64,000 nucleotides of DNA from Paenibacillus mangrovi (GTDB lineage: Bacteria; Bacillota; Bacilli; Paenibacillales; Paenibacillaceae), in assembly GCF_022898935.1 (NCBI RefSeq), contig NZ_JALIRP010000002.1, positions 372,001-436,000 of the forward strand, read 5' to 3'. Below are positions 57,486 to 64,000 of this stretch, one piece after another (the stretch's first letter is position 1; each line of letters opens with the position of its first letter). The translations under genes and the position numbers were made by a program. The notes under the pieces were generated by a model that saw nothing but the letters and a program-made list of their open reading frames with translations, did not search any database and was not told the DNA's origin.

Positions 57486-59144
57486 TTAATGAAGTGTAAT
57501 CTCTACGTCCCGGCTCGAATCATAATAGCTGTAGAATCCCGGATTCAGCTCCAGTGTATGGTTCATTTTGAAATCTGGATACCGCTCGATGTTTTTGCTT
57601 GGCGCATTCGGTCCCCTCGGAGAGATCCTAGGATAAATAGTCTTGCCGTCCACGCGGAGGGTGGTTTGGCTTATGCCTTTAAATTCCTTTGATTCGGAAT
57701 CAGACTCGACGACCAGATCCTTGCCATCCATATAATAAGTGAAATGGACGACGTAAGATTCGAGTTTCAGATCGGCGCTCTGTTTGCTGCCGGATGGCGT
57801 GTTCAGGGTAAGCCAGTTTGTTGACGTATCCCTCTTTGTGACGTAGGCATCCTTCAGAATCAATTTCATCGGAACCTTGGACCAGTCCTTATACCATTCC
57901 GGAGACTCAAACGCGTACATATGCTTATACTTTTTGGGATCGTCTCCTTTGATCGTGTACCATCCCGTTATTTCCCGATCGCCCACCACCAGCCGGACAT
58001 TATTGTAATAAACTTCTCCTTCGGCCATGCGGTCGGACATAGGAGTTCCATCCTTGATGCTGACGATGATCTCTAGCGGCGTTATGGTTAATTGATCAAT
58101 CAGGACTCCTGATTTCTTCTTGAACTCGTCGCTCGTTTGCAGAGGCTGCGAGTAAATGGCTTCGCTTGCTTTCTTGCCGTCTGCATGAAAATGGAATGTC
58201 CATGAACCTTCAATCCGCTTCGTTTCCTTCATATAATTGAATTCCAGCTCTGCCGCATTCCAGTCTTTCGTGGTCATATTGCCGAAGACTTGCTCAATAA
58301 GGATCCCCGTATCTTCGGGAGGAAGCTGAGTTAGCGTTCCCCGGCTGCTTCCACTTCCACTTTTTACGATCAAATGCGGGTCTCCCCGTCCCTGATCGTT
58401 TGCATCCGCTGCGGAAACGGTATACCGGACGGCTAACCCGGTTTTGGTCTCCGTTAAGGATTGTATGCGAATTTCAGGATAACGTGCTTCACCGGTTGAA
58501 AGAGAATCGCCTGCTTTCGGCCCCTTGCTCAAGAGTACGTCCTTGTTTTTGTAATAGACGAGACTATCCGCTTCCAACGTAAATGTTTTTTGGCTGCGCT
58601 GCAGTATATCCTTCGTTTCATAGATCCCTAGCAGCTTTCCGCTGGCCTCATCGTATTTTAAGTATCCGTTGACGGGTTCTTCCTTGCCTCTTTCGTCCTT
58701 GATCACCATATGTTCCAGCTCCACGGCATCATATTCATCCGGCTTCATTCCGGCATCGAGCGATACCAGCAGCTTCATTTTTTCTCCGTCCGTTACAACA
58801 CCCTTCAGACTCATGTTGACACCTTTGCTGCTTACATTCAGATCATAGCGCTGGCCTATTCCGTTATTTAGAGCATTGGTTACACTGCGGCCGCCGTACA
58901 AGCTATCCCAATTCAAAGTTACACCTGCAAAAACAGGAACGGCTACAACCATAAAACATGAAAATACAATGGCCGCAGGAATGTATTTTCTTCTGGATCT
59001 TGAAGACGGCTTGGCCTCTGCAGATGCCATTTTCCGTCTGGATACCTCCTGCTCAATATTGTTCCACATCTGGTCATAATCCGGCCGGGGAGGAGCTTGA
59101 ATCTTTTCCTGAACCCCATCCCCATTGTCATAGAATCGACTCAT
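57486..59144 (-). CDS. DUF4179 single-pass membrane protein, probable anti-sigma factor
   Basis: The 552-residue protein has a cytosolic N-terminus of about 50 residues (DYDQMWNNIEQEVSRRK), one transmembrane segment (about 53-75) and a long extracytoplasmic domain of about 475 residues with the DUF4179 pattern (LNNGIGQRYDLNVSSKGVNM). This layout is typical for the partner of an ECF sigma factor: the short N-terminal part would hold the sigma, the outer part would sense a signal. Its start overlaps the sigma gene by 17 bases. The signal is unknown. Confidence 0.85.
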   Translation of the reverse strand: MSRFYDNGDGVQEKIQAPPRPDYDQMWNNIEQEVSRRKMASAEAKPSSRSRRKYIPAAIVFSCFMVVAVPVFAGVTLNWDSLYGGRSVTNALNNGIGQRYDLNVSSKGVNMSLKGVVTDGEKMKLLVSLDAGMKPDEYDAVELEHMVIKDERGKEEPVNGYLKYDEASGKLLGIYETKDILQRSQKTFTLEADSLVYYKNKDVLLSKGPKAGDSLSTGEARYPEIRIQSLTETKTGLAVRYTVSAADANDQGRGDPHLIVKSGSGSSRGTLTQLPPEDTGILIEQVFGNMTTKDWNAAELEFNYMKETKRIEGSWTFHFHADGKKASEAIYSQPLQTSDEFKKKSGVLIDQLTITPLEIIVSIKDGTPMSDRMAEGEVYYNNVRLVVGDREITGWYTIKGDDPKKYKHMYAFESPEWYKDWSKVPMKLILKDAYVTKRDTSTNWLTLNTPSGSKQSADLKLESYVVHFTYYMDGKDLVVESDSESKEFKGISQTTLRVDGKTIYPRISPRGPNAPSKNIERYPDFKMNHTLELNPGFYSYYDSSRDVEITLH

Positions 59145-59646
59145 TTCTGATCATCTCCTTTTCCTTGAATACTGCCATATGCTGCAGCAGCTTGATTCCC
59201 CGGTTCAATCTTGATTTTACCGTTCCTTCAGGAATATTCATGACGTTCGCGATTTCCGGTACAGTCATCTCATTGACATAACGCAGGGTAACGACTATGC
59301 GGACTTTGTCCGGAAGCTCCCCGTACATACGGTCAAATTCCATTCTGATTGCACGCTGATCCACTATTTCCTCCACCGGGTTGGATAGGCGGGGCCTTGT
59401 AAGCAGGTATGCCCGCAGCTCTTTGGCCAAGCCATTCCTGCGCCTCTTCAGGATTCTGCTGCATTCATTCGAAGCAATTCTGAGCAGCCAGGACTTGAGC
59501 TCCCGAACCTCGGACCTGTCTGCAAGCATCGCCTTGACGAACACTTCCTGACAGAGATCCTCGGCGTCCGAACGGTTCTGCATCATGTAGTAGCAGAGAT
59601 GGAAGACCTGCTCCTTATAAGTTTCAAAAAGCTCACGGTCATTCAA
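59128..59646 (-). CDS. ECF-type RNA polymerase sigma factor
   Basis: The 172-residue protein contains sigma region 2 (CYYMMQNRSDAEDLCQEVFVK) and region 4 (LPDKVRIVVTLRYVNEMTVPEIANVMNIPEGTVKSRLNRG), with no regions 1 or 3. It starts with TTG at 59646, for which an AAGGAGGTG site lies 7 bases upstream. Overlap with the DUF4179 gene shows translational coupling, as expected for a sigma/anti-sigma pair. It is inserted between hemW/acetyltransferase and the hrcA operon. Confidence 0.93.
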   Translation of the reverse strand: MNDRELFETYKEQVFHLCYYMMQNRSDAEDLCQEVFVKAMLADRSEVRELKSWLLRIASNECSRILKRRRNGLAKELRAYLLTRPRLSNPVEEIVDQRAIRMEFDRMYGELPDKVRIVVTLRYVNEMTVPEIANVMNIPEGTVKSRLNRGIKLLQHMAVFKEKEMIRNESIL

Positions 59647-59682
59647 TTGGTTGCACCTCCTTCATACGCGTCTTGACTATAT

Positions 59683-59708
59683 GACCGATAACAACGGATA
59701 ATCGTTCA
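59683..59708 (-). promoter_or_regulatory. possible ECF-type autoregulatory promoter
   Basis: On the minus strand TGAAC (59704-59708) and CGGTC (59683-59687), 16 bases apart, resemble the -35 GAAC and -10 CGTC elements of ECF promoters, placed upstream of the sigma gene. This is a pattern match only. Confidence 0.35.
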
Positions 59709-59719
59709 TTTATGTACAT

Positions 59720-59772
59720 GAAAAAACCACTTCTCTTCAGTCATATTACATGACTTGATAAGGAAGTGGTTT
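59720..59772. terminator. intrinsic terminator after the acetyltransferase gene
   Basis: On the minus strand aaaccacttc...gaagtggttt, with an inner atgact-type stem, is followed by TTTTTT. It separates the acetyltransferase gene from the sigma gene. Confidence 0.82.
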
Positions 59773-59795
59773 AATAATATGCATCTTCTAAATAA

Positions 59796-60263
59796 TCAAT
59801 CGAGCATCTTCAGCACGGCGATTTCATCACAGCAGGACTGCTTGCTGCAGTTCACGCAATCGGTCCATACCTTCTCAGGGAAAATTTCCTTTTCCACGAC
59901 GGAAAAGCCATTTTTCACGAAAAATGAAACCTCATACGTTAAGGCCATAATTTTTGGAATCCCTTGACGTCTTGCTTCTTCTGTCAGCTTGCTGACCAGC
60001 ATGGAGCCGATCCCAAGACCTTTATGTCCGTCCATAATGCCAAGGGAACGAATTTCAACCAGATCACTTCCCAATCGGCAGAGCGAGCCGCAGCCAATCA
60101 CGATGCCATCTATTTCTGCAACTACAAATTGGTCCAGCTGCTTCTCCAGCAGCTTGCGGGACCGGGGCAGCATAATTCCCTTTTGCGCATATCCATCGAT
60201 CATTTGATAGAGCGGCTCAACATCTTCCGGGACCGCAATTCTGCATGTGACTACAGCCGGCAT
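59796..60263 (-). CDS. GNAT N-acetyltransferase, ArgA-like (short form)
   Basis: The 155-residue GNAT protein has the acetyl-CoA loop region LGIGSMLVSKLTEEARRQG and a C-terminal FFVKNGFSVVEKEIFPEKVW with the Cys pattern CVNCSKQSCCDEIAV, which occurs in short N-acetylglutamate synthase homologues. Arginine biosynthesis is therefore possible, but no arg gene is nearby. The frame reaches to 60326; I use the ATG at 60263, which has a strong aggagg site. It lies between hemW and the sigma gene. Confidence 0.82.
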   Translation of the reverse strand: MPAVVTCRIAVPEDVEPLYQMIDGYAQKGIMLPRSRKLLEKQLDQFVVAEIDGIVIGCGSLCRLGSDLVEIRSLGIMDGHKGLGIGSMLVSKLTEEARRQGIPKIMALTYEVSFFVKNGFSVVEKEIFPEKVWTDCVNCSKQSCCDEIAVLKMLD

Positions 60264-60387
60264 CTTACTTCTCCTCCTATGGTAAGGATGATGCAAACAG
60301 GCTTTTGCCAGAGCTTTTTTGCGCATCCTTAATACGTGCTGTTTTATAATATGAATAAATATACAACATCACGTATAGAAGTTCAAG

Positions 60388-61593
60388 CTATTCTTTCGCC
60401 GTCAATGACCCGATAAATGTGCCAAATACATCATTTCCAAACAGAAGCCCCTGTTCGCTGAGACGATAGCCTTCACCCGTTTTCTCCATCAATCCGGCAT
60501 CCAGCATTTTATGCAGCGGCTCGGCAAAGACTTCCTCGATCGCAAGACCAAACTGTTCTTTAAAGTGGCTTTCGGAAACCCCGCTCAGTACGCGCAGCCC
60601 GACCATCATGAAGTCTTCCATCGCTTCCTCTTTCGGAACGGTGAAGGTCTCAAGCCGCGGCAATCCTTCCTTCGTGGCTTCTGTATACGGATTAACGCCC
60701 TTAATATTCATATGGCGCTGATGCCCCACGTAACCGTGAGCTCCTGCACCAAGCCCGTAATAATCTTCATTAAGCCAATAGGCCATATTGTGGCGGCTGT
60801 GGTAGCCTGGCTTGGCAAAGTTGCTGATCTCATACTGCTCATACCCCGCCTTTTTCATGCGATCCATCAGAAGCTGATACATCTGCAGCTCGTCGTCTTC
60901 GTTTGGAAGCGGCAGCTGGTTCTTTTTATACATCGTATGGAAAAGGGTATTCTCTTCCACCTTGAGACTGTAAATGGAGTAATGCGGCAGTCCGAGTGCC
61001 AGCGCCTTGTCCACACTCTCTGCCAGCATCTCGACGGTCTGGTTCGGCAGGCCGAACATCAGGTCGATAGACATGTTCTCGAAGCCGGCTTTGCGGGCAT
61101 TTTCCAGGCTCTGATAGACGTCATCCGTGTCATGAATCCGGCCGATGCCTTTAAGAAGTTCATTCTGAAAGGACTGCACGCCGAAGCTGATGCGGTTCAC
61201 GCCGCCCTCTCGCATCGCTGAAAGCTTTTCCAGATCCGTTGTGCCCGGGTTGGCTTCCATGGAGAATTCGATCGAATCGGACCAGTTGGGAAAATAGGTG
61301 CGAACCGTCTTCAGAAAATATTCCATTTCATCCGGCTTCAAAACAGTCGGTGTTCCGCCGCCAACGAAAATGGTCTTGATCTCGCCCGGAGGTACCTCTT
61401 TAACGGTTCGCTCCATTTCGCGCTCAAGGCCCTGCAAATATTCCATGACTGGCTGATTCTTCAGCACGTAAGAGTTGAAATCGCAATAAAAGCACTTGTT
61501 GGTGCAAAAGGGAATGTGAAGATAGACCGCTTGCGGTTTCTGGCTTCCCTGAGACATCTCGGCGTCCGTGGGATGCGGCTGAATGATTGTCAT
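60388..61593 (-). CDS. hemW: heme chaperone HemW (radical SAM)
   Basis: The 401-residue radical SAM protein contains HIPFCTNKCFYCDFNS (about 28-43), the three cluster cysteines with the CxxxCxYC order, and the RHNMAYWLNEDYYGLGAGAHGY region with the HNxxYW heme motif. HemW delivers heme to membrane enzymes and is not a coproporphyrinogen oxidase despite old naming. A gaggagg-like site precedes the ATG. It follows lepA in the usual lepA-hemW order. Confidence 0.96.
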   Translation of the reverse strand: MTIIQPHPTDAEMSQGSQKPQAVYLHIPFCTNKCFYCDFNSYVLKNQPVMEYLQGLEREMERTVKEVPPGEIKTIFVGGGTPTVLKPDEMEYFLKTVRTYFPNWSDSIEFSMEANPGTTDLEKLSAMREGGVNRISFGVQSFQNELLKGIGRIHDTDDVYQSLENARKAGFENMSIDLMFGLPNQTVEMLAESVDKALALGLPHYSIYSLKVEENTLFHTMYKKNQLPLPNEDDELQMYQLLMDRMKKAGYEQYEISNFAKPGYHSRHNMAYWLNEDYYGLGAGAHGYVGHQRHMNIKGVNPYTEATKEGLPRLETFTVPKEEAMEDFMMVGLRVLSGVSESHFKEQFGLAIEEVFAEPLHKMLDAGLMEKTGEGYRLSEQGLLFGNDVFGTFIGSLTAKE

Positions 61594-61616
61594 GATTCAA
61601 TTCCCTCCTTAATATG

Positions 61617-61642
61617 TTAAAAACCCCACACTAAGTGGGGCT
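61617..61642 (-). terminator. intrinsic terminator after lepA
   Basis: On the minus strand the 7-bp stem ccccac / gtgggg is followed by TTTTT, about 90 bases past the lepA stop and just before hemW. Some readthrough would be needed for lepA-hemW co-transcription. Confidence 0.75.
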
Positions 61643-61731
61643 GTCTGCTATAGAGCTAATTCTGGTCCTTTGCATTAGACCCGAATACTATGGGGAAAGC
61701 CGCCAGCGGCTCTCCCCTAAAAAATAACATT

Positions 61732-63549
61732 CTAGTTGTCGTCGATCTTCAAAACAGCCATGAACGCTTCCTGCGGCACCTCGACGCTGCCGACCTGCTT
61801 CATGCGCTTCTTGCCTTCCTTCTGCTTCTCGAGCAGCTTCCGTTTACGCGAAATATCGCCGCCGTAACACTTGGCAAGGACGTTTTTGCGCATCGCCTTT
61901 ACGGTTTCACGCGCAACGACCTTCGTTCCGACGGATGCCTGGATCGGCACCTCGAACATTTGGCGCGGAATGAGCTCGCGCAGCTTTTCACAGATGATGC
62001 GGCCGCGCTGGTAAGCACGCTCACGGTGCACGATGAACGACAAGGCGTCAACCTGCTCGTTATTCAGCAGGATATCCATCTTCACGAGATTCGATTTGCG
62101 GTAACCGGAAATCTCGTAGTCGAATGATGCATAACCTTTCGTTCCGGACTTCAGTTGATCGAAGAAATCGTATACGATTTCCGACAGCGGAATTTCGTAC
62201 GTAATTGTGACGCGGGTCGTATCCAAATACTCCATGTTCACGAATTCGCCGCGTTTGCCCTGGCACAGCTCCATGACCGTACCTACGTAGTCGTTCGGAA
62301 CGATGATCGCCGCTTTGACGTAAGGCTCCTCGACCGAATCGATTTTGCCGACCTCCGGATAGTTGGATGGGTTATCGATTACCATGACATCGCCGTTCGT
62401 CAACGTGACGCGGTAAATAACGCTCGGCGCTGTAGTAATGAGCGGAATGTTGAATTCCCGTTCAATGCGCTCCTGGATGATCTCCATATGAAGGAGTCCG
62501 AGGAAGCCGCAGCGGAAACCAAAGCCCAGCGCGCTCGAGGTTTCAGGCTCAAAGCTGAGCGATGCGTCGTTCAGCTGAAGCTTCTCGAGCGCTTCGCGCA
62601 GATCGTTGTATTCCGACGTTTCGATCGGATACAAGCCGCAGTATACCATCGGATTGATCTTCCGGTAGCCCGGAAGCGGCTCTGCCGTCGGCTTCTTCGC
62701 GTCGGTGACGGTATCACCGACGCGGGTATCCCCGACATGCTTGATTCCGGCAACGATAAAGCCGACATCGCCGACCTTGAGCTCGTCTACAATCGTCATC
62801 CGCGGTTTAAAGGCGCCTACTTCGATAACCTCGAAGGTTTTGTCTGTCGCCATCATTTTGATTTTCGATCCCGCTTTGATGCTTCCGTTGATGACGCGAA
62901 CGTATACGATAACGCCTTTGTACGGATCATAGTGCGAGTCGAAAATAAGAGCTTTCAGTGGCTCTTCAGATTCGCCTGAAGGAGCCGGAACCTGCTTGAC
63001 GATCTGCTCGAGAATTTCCTTGATGCCGATGCCCGCCTTGGCTGAAGCAAGAACTGCCTCGCTCGCATCCAGGCCGATGACATCTTCGATCTCCTGCTTT
63101 ACACGATCCGGATCGGCGCTTGGCAGGTCTATTTTGTTGATAACCGGAATGATCTCCAGGTTGTTGTCCAGTGCCAAATACACGTTGGCCAGCGTTTGCG
63201 CCTCAATTCCCTGTGCAGCATCCACGACCAGGAGTGCGCCTTCACATGCTGCAAGGCTTCGCGATACCTCATAGGTAAAGTCGACGTGCCCCGGAGTATC
63301 AATCAGATTGAGCAGATACTCCTGACCGTCATCCGCCTTGTATGTCAGATGCACGGCCTGCAGCTTGATGGTAATGCCGCGTTCACGTTCCAAATCCATC
63401 TGATCCAGCACTTGATCCTGCATTTCCCGGGAGGTCAATGCGCCTGTATACTCCAAGATCCGGTCGGCAAGCGTTGATTTACCGTGGTCTATATGTGCAA
63501 TGATACAGAAATTACGAATATTTTTTTGCCTAGCTTGTACGTCTGTCAT
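61732..63549 (-). CDS. lepA: elongation factor 4 (LepA)
   Basis: The 605-residue GTPase back-translocates or rescues stalled ribosomes. G1 is [10 protein letters not shown]3 DTPGHVDF, G4 NKIDLPSA. The EF4-specific C-terminal domain ends with [26 protein letters not shown]. It follows yqxA in the conserved gpr-spoIIP-yqxA-lepA-hemW order. Confidence 0.98.
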   Translation of the reverse strand: MTDVQARQKNIRNFCIIAHIDHGKSTLADRILEYTGALTSREMQDQVLDQMDLERERGITIKLQAVHLTYKADDGQEYLLNLIDTPGHVDFTYEVSRSLAACEGALLVVDAAQGIEAQTLANVYLALDNNLEIIPVINKIDLPSADPDRVKQEIEDVIGLDASEAVLASAKAGIGIKEILEQIVKQVPAPSGESEEPLKALIFDSHYDPYKGVIVYVRVINGSIKAGSKIKMMATDKTFEVIEVGAFKPRMTIVDELKVGDVGFIVAGIKHVGDTRVGDTVTDAKKPTAEPLPGYRKINPMVYCGLYPIETSEYNDLREALEKLQLNDASLSFEPETSSALGFGFRCGFLGLLHMEIIQERIEREFNIPLITTAPSVIYRVTLTNGDVMVIDNPSNYPEVGKIDSVEEPYVKAAIIVPNDYVGTVMELCQGKRGEFVNMEYLDTTRVTITYEIPLSEIVYDFFDQLKSGTKGYASFDYEISGYRKSNLVKMDILLNNEQVDALSFIVHRERAYQRGRIICEKLRELIPRQMFEVPIQASVGTKVVARETVKAMRKNVLAKCYGGDISRKRKLLEKQKEGKKRMKQVGSVEVPQEAFMAVLKIDDN

Positions 63550-63632
63550 GCCCTACCCCCAAAACAGCCTGATGTGTCAATCAATTCATTATAGCAGTTG
63601 AAATAAAGGCGGGCAATCCCAGAGACATAGGA

Positions 63633-63989
63633 TTAATTGGTGATGGAATCGAACAGGGAGACAACCAGCTGGATCCCCTTCTGGGACAAGTCCTGCAGCA
63701 GTCCGGCCGTCTTGTCTGCCAGCACATCCACTGTTGGCTTGCTGGTGCTTGTTGAAAGAATTTGCTCCGGCGTCTTTGGGCTGATGTCCTGAGCTTCCAC
63801 CTGTTCTGGCTGCTTTTCCTCTACCTTGAAGTGATTCGAGCTATTACGAGATGGAACTAGGGTGGTATTGGCGGCCTTCACTGTTTGCTGATTCGCATAT
63901 GCCGGATCTTTTCCGGGTAAAGATGAGCCGGCGGACCCCGCCAGCTGCATTCCGATCAGCACGCCGATCCCTGCCCAGATCCCCACCAT
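63633..63989 (-). CDS. yqxA: YqxA-like membrane protein (DUF3679), cut by the window edge
   Basis: The visible 118 residues begin with a hydrophobic segment VGIWAGIGVLIGMQLAGSA, whose LIGMQLA matches DUF3679/YqxA, followed by a polar, proline- and lysine-rich extracytoplasmic tail. YqxA lies between spoIIP and lepA in B. subtilis, which is exactly the position here. The frame stays open upstream to the right edge, so the true start is likely outside the window. The ATG at 63989 may not be used. Confidence 0.75.
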   Translation of the reverse strand: MVGIWAGIGVLIGMQLAGSAGSSLPGKDPAYANQQTVKAANTTLVPSRNSSNHFKVEEKQPEQVEAQDISPKTPEQILSTSTSKPTVDVLADKTAGLLQDLSQKGIQLVVSLFDSITN

Positions 63990-64000
63990 CCATATCCGTT

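Noticed and set aside
61688..61718. GC-rich hairpin ggggaaagccgcc / ggcggctttcccc near the lepA end
   Set aside because: No T run on either strand and only a short gap to lepA; not called as a terminator.

Overview
The window is a chromosomal segment of a spore-forming Firmicute, most likely Paenibacillus or a close relative. The evidence is the housekeeping synteny yqxA-lepA-hemW / hrcA-grpE-dnaK-dnaJ / prmA-rsmE-mtaB / rpsU-yqeY-nfeD-floA / yqfC-yqfD-phoH-pgpH-ybeY-dgkA-cdd-era-yqzL-recO-glyQS / dnaG-rpoD-trmK-nif3, the sporulation genes (yqfC, yqfD, a CotD-type coat protein), strong AGGAGG ribosome sites, a glycine T-box and a CIRCE operator. Nearly all genes lie on the minus strand. I see no insertion sequence, prophage, CRISPR array, rRNA or tRNA gene.

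Left part (1-8.4 kb): the end of a small membrane protein gene; nifZ-thiI (sulfur transfer for tRNA thiolation); a lytic transglycosylase; three small conserved or hypothetical genes, one with an internal 48-bp tandem repeat; a plus-strand subtilisin-like protease; a CotD-like coat gene; and the RNase P RNA gene with its own promoter and terminator. Its conserved core resembles class A rather than the class B RNA of Bacillus.

Middle (8.4-30 kb): nif3 and trmK, rpoD-dnaG, a DUF188 gene, glyQS behind a promoter and a T-box, then a long run recO-yqzL-era-cdd-dgkA-ybeY-pgpH-phoH-yqfD-yqfC, followed by a hypothetical gene, floA-nfeD, yqeY and rpsU.

Between HIT and the prmA group (30-46 kb) lies a block that is not here in B. 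subtilis: an Lsm-like small protein, the recombination nucleases addBA-sbcDC (translationally coupled), an rRNA methyltransferase with two insertions, and a Na/Pi-cotransporter homologue.

Right part (46-64 kb): mtaB-rsmE-(M50 protease)-prmA, two hypothetical genes, then the heat-shock operon hrcA-X-grpE-dnaK-dnaJ with a perfect CIRCE. Gene X encodes a thermosome-like (group III, archaeal-type) chaperonin and is the most notable item in the window. Upstream come an ECF sigma / DUF4179 membrane protein pair, an ArgA-like acetyltransferase, hemW, lepA and the start of yqxA, which runs off the right edge.

Together the window covers protein folding and heat shock, translation and tRNA/rRNA modification, replication and transcription initiation, double-strand-break repair, and a few sporulation functions. 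Several annotated starts are moved downstream here because the ribosome site and family length favour them; this is stated in each entry.
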